64,000 nt of DNA, from assembly GCF_000311745.1 (NCBI RefSeq), contig NZ_HE978532.1, positions 1 to 64,000 of the forward strand, read 5' to 3'. Origin of the DNA: Anaerococcus obesiensis ph10. GTDB taxonomy: Bacteria; Bacillota; Clostridia; Tissierellales; Peptoniphilaceae. Within the stretch, counting starts at the first letter, position 1; the number at the start of each line of letters is the position of its first letter. The translations under genes and the position numbers were made by a program. The notes beneath the pieces are model-generated. The model had not been told where the DNA came from and did not search any database. It was given only the letters and a program-made list of their open reading frames with translations. This document shows, piece by piece, positions 9,344 to 17,370 of the stretch.

Positions 9344-11722
9344 CTAACTACGCAAGTTTATATTTCCCTTACTTAAATCTTCTAAAAATTCTTTTTCAAT
9401 TTTTTCTACTTCTTCATCTTTTAATGTAGCATCATTTTTACCGTAGGAAACTTTGTAAGAAATTGATTTTTGTCCCTCATCAATTTGACTTCCAGTATAA
9501 ATATCAAAAATTTCAATATTTCTTACCAAACCATTCGCTCTTGAAATAATTATATCTTCAATCATTTGACTTTCTACATTCCTATCACAAGTAAATGAAT
9601 AATCACGTAAAATTGATGGGAATTTTGAAAGGGCCTTGTATTTTACTTGGTCGATTTTTTTATCTTTTATCATAGAAAGATCAATTTCAAGTGCCAAGGC
9701 TGGATTTTTGATTTTAAATTCTTCCATAACTTCATAGGAAATTTGTCCCATAATACCAATTTTTTCTCCATCAAGATAAATATTTGCACATCTTCCTGGG
9801 TGGAAAGTTCTTATATTTTCTTCAGTTTCAAATCTGAATCCATAAAAACCAGTTTTACCCATAGCTTTAATAAAGAAATCTTTCAAATCATAGAAAGAAT
9901 AATCTCCATAAAGACCCATGGTCAAATATTGTTTTTCTTCTGGAAGGTCAACTCCATCTTTAATAAAAGCAGTTCCAATTTCATAAAATCTCAAATCATT
10001 TTGTTTTTTGGAAATATTTTTATAAAAAGTATCAAGCATATTTGAAAGAAGGGTTGTTCTCATTACAGAATAATCTTCTCCCAAAGGATTTATAATTTTT
10101 ATATAATCTCTTAATTTTGAATTTTCATCAACCAACAATTTATCATAATCTCTTGGAGAAATAAATGAATAGGTTGTAATTTCTGAGAATTTTTGTCCAA
10201 ATAAATTATTTTTCAATTCATCTTTCAATAATCTCATTGGAGTTTTTTCTCCTCTTTGCAAAGATGAATAAAGTGGTTTTGACTCAACTTTTCCCATTCC
10301 ATAAAGTCTTGCAACTTCTTCGATTAAATCTGCCTCAATTGAAATATCCATTCTGAAATTTGGAATATTTGCTTCAATTGTGTCATCATCAATATCTTCA
10401 ATATCAAATTCCAAAGATTTTAAATAAGAAACAGCCTCATCTTTTGAAAAATCTTTTCCAATTAAAGAATTTAATCTAGAGATTCTAAGTTTTACTTTAT
10501 TTTCTGGACTTTCTTTTATTCCCTCATCAAAACGATCTTCTAAAACTTCTCCAATTCCAAGATCAGTTATAAGTTTCATCACTCTTTTTGATGCAAAGTC
10601 TGCATTTTCTACAGAAATTTCTTTTTCAAATCTTGATGACGCCTCACTTCTTAAATTTAAAAATTTAGAAGATTTTCTAATATTATCAGAATCGAAATTT
10701 GCTGATTCAAGAAGAATAGTTTTTGTATTTTCTGTAATTTCACTATCCATTGATCCCATAATTCCAGCAAGACCAATTGCTTCTTTTCCATCAGAAATTA
10801 CCAAAACTTCTTCATTTAATTTTCTTTCTTCTCCGTCAAGGGTTTTAATTATTTCTCCCTCATTAGCATCTCTTACAATTATTTTTCTATCATGTAAAGT
10901 TTCAAGATCGTAAGCATGAAGAGGTTGACCTGTTTCAAGCATTACAAAATTTGTAATATCTACAACATTATTTACAGGTCTCATTCCAGCAAGCATCAAA
11001 CAATTTTTAAGCCATTGAGGAGATTCGCCAACTTTTACATTTTTAATAATTCTTCCTGTAAATCTTTTACAATTTTTTGATTTGATTTCAATCCCATTAA
11101 AGTAATCTTCTTTTTTATCAGAAACTGTTGGGTATTCTAATGATGGATAAGTAATTTTTTTATCAAAAGATGCAGCAGATTCTCTTGCCATTCCAATAAT
11201 TGAAAGACAATCAGGTCTATTTGGAGTGATTTCATATTCAATTACTGGAGTATTTGAAAATAAAACTTCAACAGCAGGAGTTCCTGGTTCAAATTTTCCA
11301 GATAAAACTATAACTCCATCCTTTGATTTTTTTTCAATAACAGAATCATCATAGCCAATTTCTTTGTATGATGTAAGCATGCCCTCGCTTACAATTCCAA
11401 AAAATTCATGGTCATCAATTTTTTGTCCGTTAATTTCTGTTCCTGATTTAATTACTATAAGATAGTCGCCTTCTTTTGTATTTTTTGCAGAAGTTACTAT
11501 AGTAATTTCTTCTCCAACATCAATTTTAAGAACAAATAATTTGTCGGCATTTGGATGCTTTTCTTGTTTTAAAACTTTTCCTACAACAAGGCCATCAAGT
11601 TTATCAGAAATAGAATTTACACTTTCTACGTGTGATCCTGTTTCTGATAATCTGTCTGTAATTGTTTTTAAATCTTCGTCTAATTTTATATAATCATTTT
11701 GCCAAATTAAAGGTACTAACAT
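9344..11722 (-). CDS. pheT: Phenylalanyl-tRNA synthetase beta subunit
   Basis: The 792-residue beta subunit pairs with PheS as an (alpha beta)2 tetramer that charges tRNA-Phe. The visible domain order is normal. An N-terminal tRNA-binding OB fold (about 40-155; VGKVLKQEKHPNADKL) is followed by the B3/B4 editing domain (about 210-390; ITPNRPDCLSI just before it), then the B5 domain (about 400-475). Next come the catalytic-like core and a C-terminal FDX-ACB anticodon-binding domain (about 695-790; ALSKFPSILRDYSF). It sits eight bases after pheS. Expression should be controlled by the T-box in front of pheS. Confidence 0.97.
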   Translation of the reverse strand: MLVPLIWQNDYIKLDEDLKTITDRLSETGSHVESVNSISDKLDGLVVGKVLKQEKHPNADKLFVLKIDVGEEITIVTSAKNTKEGDYLIVIKSGTEINGQKIDDHEFFGIVSEGMLTSYKEIGYDDSVIEKKSKDGVIVLSGKFEPGTPAVEVLFSNTPVIEYEITPNRPDCLSIIGMARESAASFDKKITYPSLEYPTVSDKKEDYFNGIEIKSKNCKRFTGRIIKNVKVGESPQWLKNCLMLAGMRPVNNVVDITNFVMLETGQPLHAYDLETLHDRKIIVRDANEGEIIKTLDGEERKLNEEVLVISDGKEAIGLAGIMGSMDSEITENTKTILLESANFDSDNIRKSSKFLNLRSEASSRFEKEISVENADFASKRVMKLITDLGIGEVLEDRFDEGIKESPENKVKLRISRLNSLIGKDFSKDEAVSYLKSLEFDIEDIDDDTIEANIPNFRMDISIEADLIEEVARLYGMGKVESKPLYSSLQRGEKTPMRLLKDELKNNLFGQKFSEITTYSFISPRDYDKLLVDENSKLRDYIKIINPLGEDYSVMRTTLLSNMLDTFYKNISKKQNDLRFYEIGTAFIKDGVDLPEEKQYLTMGLYGDYSFYDLKDFFIKAMGKTGFYGFRFETEENIRTFHPGRCANIYLDGEKIGIMGQISYEVMEEFKIKNPALALEIDLSMIKDKKIDQVKYKALSKFPSILRDYSFTCDRNVESQMIEDIIISRANGLVRNIEIFDIYTGSQIDEGQKSISYKVSYGKNDATLKDEEVEKIEKEFLEDLSKGNINLRS

Positions 11723-11730
11723 AATCCCTC

Positions 11731-12753
11731 CTAGAATTGCTCAATAAATCTTTTGTCATTATCAAATAGTAATCTAATATCATCTAGTCCGTACTTAACC
11801 ATGGCAATTCTATCAACACCAAGACCAAAGGCAAAACCAGTATATTTTTCACTATCAATTCCACAATTTTCTAATACATTTGGATGAACCATTCCGCCAC
11901 CCAAAAGTTCCATTGACCAACCAGTATTTGAACAAGCAGGACATCCCTTGCCACCACAAATTGGACAAGTTACGTCAACTTCAAGAGATGGTTCTGTAAA
12001 TGGAAAATGATGAGGACGATAACGCATTTTCATTTGGTCACCAAACATTTCTTTTATAAAAGTTTCAAGAGTTGCTTTTAAATTTGCAAGTGATACATTC
12101 TCATCAACAACTAAGCATTCCAATTGATGAAACATTGGAGAGTGAGTTGCATCTACTTCATCATTTCTAAAAACTCTTCCAGCTGAAACCATTTTTATTG
12201 GAAGTTTTCCCTCATTCATAACACGAATTTGCATACTTGATGTGTGAGGACGAAGAAGTGTATTTTCATTTATATAAAAAGTGTCAGAAAGTGATCTTGA
12301 TGGGTGATTTTTTGGAGAATTTAAATCATCAAAAACATTTTTTACCGTATCAATTTCTGGTCCTTCAACAACGTCAAAGCCCATATTTTGAAAAATTTCT
12401 TCAAGCTCTGCCATTGTTTGATTTATAACTGAAAAATGTCCACTAGAATAAAGGTCGAAATTTGCAGTTACATCAATTTTTTCTTCTTTAATTTTTTTAT
12501 CTAAAAGAATTTTTTTAATTTCTTCTTTTCTCTCTTCAAGTTTATTTTCAACTTCGTTTGAAGTTTGGTTTATAAGTTTTCCTGCCATTGGCTTTTCTTC
12601 ATTTGGCAATTTTGAAATATTTTTCTTTAATGAAGTTATTTCACCTTTTTTACCAAGATATTTGACTCTTAAATCGTCAAGAGCTTTTAAGTCTTCACTT
12701 TTTTCAATTGCCTCAGTCGCTTCTTCAACCAAGGCCTCTAATTTTTCTTTCAT
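11731..12753 (-). CDS. pheS: Phenylalanyl-tRNA synthetase alpha subunit
   Basis: This 340-residue class II synthetase subunit starts with a coiled-coil tRNA-binding arm (about residues 1-90). The catalytic domain follows, with motif 2 around LLRPHTSSMQIR and FRNDEVDATHSPMFHQLE and motif 3 in GFAFGLGVDRIAMVKYG. The zinc-type cysteines VTCPICGGKGCPAC are present, as in many Firmicute PheS proteins. An AGGAGA-type site precedes the ATG. The 5' leader is a complete T-box ending in a terminator 30 bases before the gene, so transcription should rise when uncharged tRNA-Phe accumulates. Confidence 0.97.
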   Translation of the reverse strand: MKEKLEALVEEATEAIEKSEDLKALDDLRVKYLGKKGEITSLKKNISKLPNEEKPMAGKLINQTSNEVENKLEERKEEIKKILLDKKIKEEKIDVTANFDLYSSGHFSVINQTMAELEEIFQNMGFDVVEGPEIDTVKNVFDDLNSPKNHPSRSLSDTFYINENTLLRPHTSSMQIRVMNEGKLPIKMVSAGRVFRNDEVDATHSPMFHQLECLVVDENVSLANLKATLETFIKEMFGDQMKMRYRPHHFPFTEPSLEVDVTCPICGGKGCPACSNTGWSMELLGGGMVHPNVLENCGIDSEKYTGFAFGLGVDRIAMVKYGLDDIRLLFDNDKRFIEQF

Positions 12754-12773
12754 TTTTTCTCCTTTAATTTTTG

Positions 12774-12980
12774 GTACAAAAAAACTGCCCTGTAAAAGGA
12801 CAGACTTATCTGCGGTACCACCTAATTTGATTGTAATAATCCACTCAATAATTATAACGCATTACCGTCTCAACTACTTAATTCGTATCAAAGCTAGGCG
12901 GGGAATTACTATACCGTTACAAGGTGGCCTCTCATCATCTACCACTTGCTTTGCTTGGATAGTATAGCTTTTATCCGCTT
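12774..12980 (-). promoter_or_regulatory. T-box riboswitch, phenylalanine (TTC specifier)
   Basis: The minus strand shows all T-box parts. Stem I is closed by GCGG/CCGC and CTATAC/GTATAG, with a specifier loop holding TTC (12903-12905), a phenylalanine codon. The conserved T-box sequence AGGTGGTACCGC (12812-12823) follows. The competing terminator is CTGTCC/GGGCAG with a seven-base loop (12785-12803) and a T-run. The 5' arm of Stem I lies inside the last codons of the upstream methyltransferase gene. Confidence 0.93.
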
Positions 12981-13702
12981 TGGCTAAAATTATTCATCAA
13001 TATTGATGCAGCAATTGCCGCATTTAATGATTCGATTTTTCCATCCATTTTTATGGATACAAAATCATTTGATAAATCTTTTAAAGATTTACTAATTCCA
13101 TTAGCCTCGTTTCCTATTGCTAATATTATTTTATCACAAGATTTGTAATAATCTACTGATTTTCCATTCATATCTGCCAAAACCAGTTTGTAATTTTTAT
13201 CTAACAATTTTTTTAAATCATTTATTTCAAATTCGATAAAATTTAACCTAAATAGAGAACCCATACTTGCTCTAATTGTTTTTTCATTGTATATATCTAC
13301 ACAAGAATTTAATAAAATTATATCCTTAAAAGAAAATGCCTCGGCACTTCTTATAATCGTGCCAAGATTTCCTGGATCTTGTATATGGTCTAAAAGTAAA
13401 ATTTTATCAGAAGAAATTTCTTTTTGATTTTTTATTTTCAAACAAGCTGAAACACCTTCAGGATTTTCAAGTAAAGATAGCTTATCAAATAATTTATTTG
13501 AAAAAACTATCTTTTTAAAATTAGTTTCATAATCTTTCATATCTTCATTTACAAAAACAAATTCACATTCAAAGTCTTTTGGAATTTGTTCTACAATTTT
13601 TATTGATTCGACTACGAAAGAATTAAACTTTTTCCTGTATTTCTTCTTTTTTAATTTATTTAAATACTTATATTTTTCGTTAGATTCTGATTTTATTATC
13701 AT
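12971..13702 (-). CDS. TrmH family (SpoU) RNA 2'-O-methyltransferase
   Basis: The 243-residue protein has an N-terminal substrate-binding domain (about 1-95) and a C-terminal SPOUT trefoil-knot domain. The family motifs are motif 1 (LLDHIQDPGNLGTIIRSAEAF), motif 2 (LAIGNEANGIS) and motif 3 (IKMDGKIESLNAAIAASI), which bind S-adenosylmethionine. Bacillus has a homologue (YsgA) in the same place between rplT and pheS. It likely methylates a ribose in rRNA or tRNA; the site is not deducible. It starts exactly at the end of rplT. Its 3' end doubles as the start of the pheS T-box Stem I. Confidence 0.92.
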   Translation of the reverse strand: MIIKSESNEKYKYLNKLKKKKYRKKFNSFVVESIKIVEQIPKDFECEFVFVNEDMKDYETNFKKIVFSNKLFDKLSLLENPEGVSACLKIKNQKEISSDKILLLDHIQDPGNLGTIIRSAEAFSFKDIILLNSCVDIYNEKTIRASMGSLFRLNFIEFEINDLKKLLDKNYKLVLADMNGKSVDYYKSCDKIILAIGNEANGISKSLKDLSNDFVSIKMDGKIESLNAAIAASILMNNFSQSG

Positions 13703-14055
13703 TAAGCTGCTTGGTTAGCTAATTCTACTAATTTTGTAAATTCTTCTGGATTTGATACAGCAATTTCTGCAAGCATTTTTCTATTAATATCTATATTTGC
13801 TTTTTTAAGATTTCCCATTAATTTAGAATAGCTTGTTCCATTTGCTCTTGCTGCTGCATTTATTCTTGCAATCCATAATTTTCTAAAATCTCTTTTTCTT
13901 CTTTTTCTTCCAATGAATGCATATTGTAAAGATTTCATTACTGCTTGATTTGCAGTTTTGAAAAGTAATGATTTTGAACCGTAGTAACCTTTAGCTTGTT
14001 TAAGAACTTTTTTATGTCTTTTTTTAGCGTTTAATGCTCTTTTTACTCTTGCCAT
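13702..14055 (-). CDS. rplT: 50S ribosomal protein L20
   Basis: This 117-residue basic protein matches L20 over its whole length ([19 protein letters not shown] ... [18 protein letters not shown]). L20 is an early assembly protein of the 50S subunit and the repressor of its own operon in Bacillus. It lies 12 bases after rpmI. The leader in front of infC has the layout expected for L20-mediated attenuation, so feedback control is likely. Confidence 0.98.
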   Translation of the reverse strand: MARVKRALNAKKRHKKVLKQAKGYYGSKSLLFKTANQAVMKSLQYAFIGRKRRKRDFRKLWIARINAAARANGTSYSKLMGNLKKANIDINRKMLAEIAVSNPEEFTKLVELANQAA

Positions 14056-14067
14056 TGTTTCCTCCTA

Positions 14068-14268
14068 TTAGATATTTAATAATCTTTTGATATTTTTTGT
14101 ATCGCCTTTAGATGCCATTGTAGATTTTCTTAATCTTCTTTTTCTTGCTGGTGTTTTTTTAGCTGTAAGGTGTCCCTTATAAGCTTTGTGTCTTTTTATT
14201 TTTCCACTGCCTGTAACTTTAAATCTTTTTGCAGCTGCTCTTTTTGTTTTGATTTTGTTCTTAGCCAT
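14068..14268 (-). CDS. rpmI: 50S ribosomal protein L35
   Basis: The 66-residue, highly basic protein is a full-length L35 ([23 protein letters not shown]). It is part of the conserved infC-rpmI-rplT operon, nine bases after infC and 12 before rplT, with AGGAGG-type sites before each ATG. Confidence 0.98.
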   Translation of the reverse strand: MAKNKIKTKRAAAKRFKVTGSGKIKRHKAYKGHLTAKKTPARKRRLRKSTMASKGDTKNIKRLLNI

Positions 14269-14277
14269 ATTTGCCTC

Positions 14278-14796
14278 CTATTTTTCTTCTGTCTTTGGTG
14301 AAATGAATAGTACAAGTGATCTTCCTTCCATTGCTGGTTTCTTATCAACTTGTGCACAATCTCCAACAAATTCCATAAATTTATCTAATACATCATAGCC
14401 TAAGTTTTTATGACCCAATTCTCTACCTTTAAATCTTAATGAGACTTTTACCTTGTCTCCGTTGTTAAGAAATTTCTTTGTTTGATTAGCCTTGGTTGCT
14501 AGGTCATGATCTTCGATATTTAAGCTAAATCTTGTTTCTTTTGTTTGAGTTGTTTTTTGTTTTTTCTTATTTTCTTTAGCTTTTTTTTCTTGGTCGTATT
14601 TAAACTTCCCATAATCCATAATTCTTGCAACTGGTGGCTTAGCATTTGGTGACATTAATACTAGATCCAATTGTTTATCATAAGCCATATCCAAAGCTTC
14701 ATCTTTTGATACAACTCCAATTTGTGATCCGTCTTCGTCTATAAGTCTAAGCTTATTGTCTCTAATTTCGTCATTAATTTTTAAATCTTTTATAAT
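14278..14796 (-). CDS. infC: Translation initiation factor IF-3, non-AUG start
   Basis: IF-3 binds the 30S subunit and checks start-codon and initiator-tRNA pairing. The conserved protein begins KDLKINDEIRDNKLRLID, followed by the N-domain, a lysine-rich linker (about 75-90) and the C-domain. An upstream ATG at 14832 would add 12 residues, but it lies inside the leader's terminator hairpin, and the ribosome binding site GGAGG (14801-14805) would be within the coding region. The real start is therefore ATT at 14796 or ATA at 14793, four and seven bases after GGAGG. Rare AUU-type starts for infC are known in E. coli and bacilli, where IF-3 discriminates against its own start. I chose 14796, giving 172 residues; 14793 is almost as good. 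Confidence 0.9.
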   Translation of the reverse strand: MIKDLKINDEIRDNKLRLIDEDGSQIGVVSKDEALDMAYDKQLDLVLMSPNAKPPVARIMDYGKFKYDQEKKAKENKKKQKTTQTKETRFSLNIEDHDLATKANQTKKFLNNGDKVKVSLRFKGRELGHKNLGYDVLDKFMEFVGDCAQVDKKPAMEGRSLVLFISPKTEEK

Positions 14797-14818
14797 GTTA
14801 CCTCCAAAATATTCAAAT

Positions 14819-14945
14819 AAAAAAATGGGCACTCAAAGTACCCATATAAAATACAAAATATAATTAGAAAATTATTCTAACAAGAGATTGTAACCTGAAA
14901 ACAAATTGTCGGCAGGTGAGTTGTGGGTACTTCTTTAACTCTCTT
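14819..14945 (-). promoter_or_regulatory. L20-type leader with attenuator upstream of infC
   Basis: On the minus strand AAGTACCCA (14924-14932) can pair perfectly over nine bases with TGGGTACTT (14836-14844). That second arm also forms a terminator hairpin (14825-14832 with 14838-14845, one mismatch), followed by seven T residues. Mutually exclusive antiterminator and terminator in front of infC-rpmI-rplT match the L20 autoregulatory leader known from Bacillus. I infer that excess L20 favours termination. Confidence 0.82.
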
Positions 14946-14950
14946 TTGTT

Positions 14951-14979
14951 ATGATACAAGAATTTATATTTTTTGTCAA
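14951..14979 (-). promoter_or_regulatory. infC operon promoter
   Basis: On the minus strand TTGACA (14974-14979) is followed by exactly 17 bases and TATCAT (14951-14956). It places the transcription start just ahead of the L20-type leader. Confidence 0.85.
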
Positions 14980-15041
14980 ATATTTTTATTTGAAAATTTA
15001 ATTTTAAAAATCAAAATTTTTTAAATCAAAATTTAAAATTA

Positions 15042-16418
15042 TTAAGCTCTTTCATTTAAAATTCTTGCCATTTCAACTCCTGATGCTGAAGCTTGTGATA
15101 GGGAATGTGTTACTCCTGATCCATCGCCTAGACAAAATAGATTTTTTTGGCTTGTTTCAAATTCTTCATTAACTTCTACAACTGAATTATAAAATTTAAC
15201 TTCTATTCCATATAAAAGTGTATCGTCGTTTGCCATTCCCGGAGCAATTTTATCAAGAGCATAAATCATTTCTATTATGTCATCTAATTGTCTTTTTGGC
15301 ATAACTAATGACAAATCTCCAGCTGTTGCATTTAAGGTTGGTCTTAGGAAAGATTTTTTCATTCTTCTTTCTGATGATCTTCTTCCCTTTACAAGATCTC
15401 CAAATCTTTGCATCAATACTCCGCCACCTAGCATATTTGAAACTCTTGCTATTGATTCGCCATATTCATTTGAATCTTTAAATGGTTCTGTAAATTTATT
15501 TGTAACCAAAAGAGCAAAATTTGTATTTTCTGTTCTAAGTTCTGGGTTTGCATAAGAGTGACCGTTCACAGTCATAATTCCATTTGTATTTTCTGTTACA
15601 ACTTCTCCATAAGGATTCATACAAAATGTTCTTACAAGATCGTTATATTGTTTTGTTTGATAAACAATTTTTGCTTCATAAACTTTATCTGTGATGTGTT
15701 TAAAAACTTCTGCTGGAACTTCTACACGAACTCCAATATCAACCCTATTTTTTTTCATTTCTACATCAAATTCTTGGCAAGTATCTGAAATCCATTTTGA
15801 ACCAGATCTTCCTGCAGCAAGAACTAAATATTTACATTTTATTATTTCATTCTTGTCAGTTTTTACAAAATAATATCCATCTTCAAAATCTACACTTATA
15901 ACTTTTGTCATAAATTCAAAATCTACAGTATCTTTTACATAATCGTATATTTTTTGTAAAATTTCTCTGTTTCTTTCTGTACCAAAATGACGAACTTTTG
16001 CTGTTAATAAATGCAAATCATTTTTTAGACATTCACTTTTTAATCCTGTATTTTCTGTTGAATAAAGTGTAGCATCTCCCTTATCAAAATCCATAAGAAC
16101 AGAATCTACATATTCCATTAATTTAAGAGCCTTATCTTCTCCAATATAATTATGTAAATCTCCACCAAAATTGGTTGTTATATTATATTTTCCATCTGAT
16201 AAAGTTCCTGCTCCTCCAAATCCATACATTATATTGCAAGGATTGCATCCTATACAAGAATTAACTTTTCCCTCTGATATAGGACATTTTCTAGCTTTTA
16301 CTTTTCTTCCTGCATCTATTACACAAACTTTTTTTTCTGAATTTAATTTAGTAAATTCGTAGGCCATAAAAGATCCGCTAGCGCCGCTGCCTACTACAAC
16401 AACATCATATTCTTTCAT
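15042..16418 (-). CDS. FAD-dependent dehydrogenase (COG2509-type NAD(P)/FAD oxidoreductase)
   Basis: The 458-residue flavoprotein starts with a dinucleotide-binding fold (VVVVGSGASGSFMAYE, about residues 6-21) and ends with the second FAD contact (LFCLGDGSGVTHSLSQA). A cysteine set KVNSCIGCNPCNIMYGFGGAG follows the first fold and resembles the uncharacterised FAD-dependent dehydrogenase group. An upstream start at 16445 adds nine residues, but AAAGGA sits six bases before the ATG at 16418, which also opens the conserved fold. The gene is monocistronic, with a TATAAT (16450-16455) just upstream and no clean terminator behind it. The substrate is unknown. Confidence 0.85.
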   Translation of the reverse strand: MKEYDVVVVGSGASGSFMAYEFTKLNSEKKVCVIDAGRKVKARKCPISEGKVNSCIGCNPCNIMYGFGGAGTLSDGKYNITTNFGGDLHNYIGEDKALKLMEYVDSVLMDFDKGDATLYSTENTGLKSECLKNDLHLLTAKVRHFGTERNREILQKIYDYVKDTVDFEFMTKVISVDFEDGYYFVKTDKNEIIKCKYLVLAAGRSGSKWISDTCQEFDVEMKKNRVDIGVRVEVPAEVFKHITDKVYEAKIVYQTKQYNDLVRTFCMNPYGEVVTENTNGIMTVNGHSYANPELRTENTNFALLVTNKFTEPFKDSNEYGESIARVSNMLGGGVLMQRFGDLVKGRRSSERRMKKSFLRPTLNATAGDLSLVMPKRQLDDIIEMIYALDKIAPGMANDDTLLYGIEVKFYNSVVEVNEEFETSQKNLFCLGDGSGVTHSLSQASASGVEMARILNERA

Positions 16419-16560
16419 AATATTCCTTTCTTGTTTCGCATACATAGTTATTATAGCATTTAAAAATAAAAAACAAAATAATTTTATTTTTAAATTTTTA
16501 AACTTATATACTTTTGCAAGTAAATTTAATATAATGATATTAATTAAAGTAGAAAGGTAG

Positions 16561-17210
16561 GTGGATTTTTTGAAAGAAAATAAAAAAAATTTAATTTTTG
16601 CAACGATTATTTTTATTTTATCTATAATAATAGCAATTATTTTTTATGATAGGCTTCCAGTAAGAATTCCAATTCATTATGATTTGTATGCAGATTCTAA
16701 TTTTTATACAAATAAAACTAATGCTTTGTTGTTTGTGATTACTTTTATGATTTTGCTTTATATAGCATTTTTTCTTATCATTAGCCTTGATCCAAAATCT
16801 GACAAACACGACAAAAATTATAAGCACATTTTTTATTATTTATACCAATTTTAAATTTTCTTATCGTAAGTTTGACTGTTTGGAAAACTTTTAATGATAA
16901 TATTGATGTTGGCAGAATTTTACTTGGACTTTTTTCTTTGCTTGTAGCAATTAGCGGAATTTTTATGCCAAAAATAAAAAGAAATTATACCATGGGATTT
17001 AGGACATCTTGGGCTATGGAAGATGATTTAGTGTGGAAAAAAACTCAAAAATTTGCAGGGATTTTATTTTTCTTTAGCGGAATTATTTCACTTACATCCT
17101 TATCATTTTCTTTAAATATTTGCTTTTATATTTTTATAGCTAGTCTAATAATTTCAACTTTATTTTCCTTTATTTATTCTTATTATATTTATAGGAAAAT
17201 AAAAAAATAA
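16561..17210 (+). pseudogene. SdpI/DUF1648 family membrane protein, frame-broken
   Basis: Two consecutive frames together encode one SdpI-like protein. The first (16561-16854) has a DUF1648 module with two membrane helices (RLPVRIPIHYDLY motif). The second carries the SdpI C-terminal part (GIFMPKIKRNYTMGFRTSWAMEDDLVWKKTQKF), also with membrane helices. The break is at a run of six T (16829-16834). One more T would join them through YLFIPILNFLIVSLTVWKTF. The run is not a canonical -1 slippery heptamer in the reading frame. SdpI-type proteins give immunity to killing factors in Bacillus; here function is inferred only. Sequencing error or slippage is as likely as true decay. Confidence 0.75.
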
Positions 17211-17291
17211 ATTTGTAATTTTAAAATGAGATTTTTTGTAAGAACTTATTAAATGATTTTGATGAATGTTCTTATAAAGAATCTTTTTTTC

Positions 17292-17320
17292 TTGTTTTAG
17301 ATGGGGATTTGATATATAAT
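17292..17320 (+). promoter_or_regulatory. Promoter of the PEPCK-like gene
   Basis: TTGTTT (17292-17297), a 17-base spacer and TATAAT (17315-17320) stand 50 bases before the ATG. AAGAGAGA serves as the ribosome binding site. Confidence 0.6.
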
Positions 17321-17370
17321 TAATAAAAATTATTAATAAAAATAGAAAAGAGTAAAGAAAGAGAGATAAA

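Noticed and set aside
9647-10045. 132-residue plus-strand open frame
   Set aside because: It is an antisense shadow of pheT with low-complexity phenylalanine/isoleucine-rich content.
14797-14832. N-terminal extension of infC from an ATG at 14832
   Set aside because: It lies within the terminator hairpin of the leader and would bury the ribosome binding site in the coding region; IF-3 homology begins after it.
16829-16834. Programmed frameshifting to join the SdpI-like frames (and likewise the ECF and LysR genes)
   Set aside because: None of the three runs forms an X-XXY-YYZ heptamer in the zero frame, unlike the tail chaperone site; a one-base loss explains them better.
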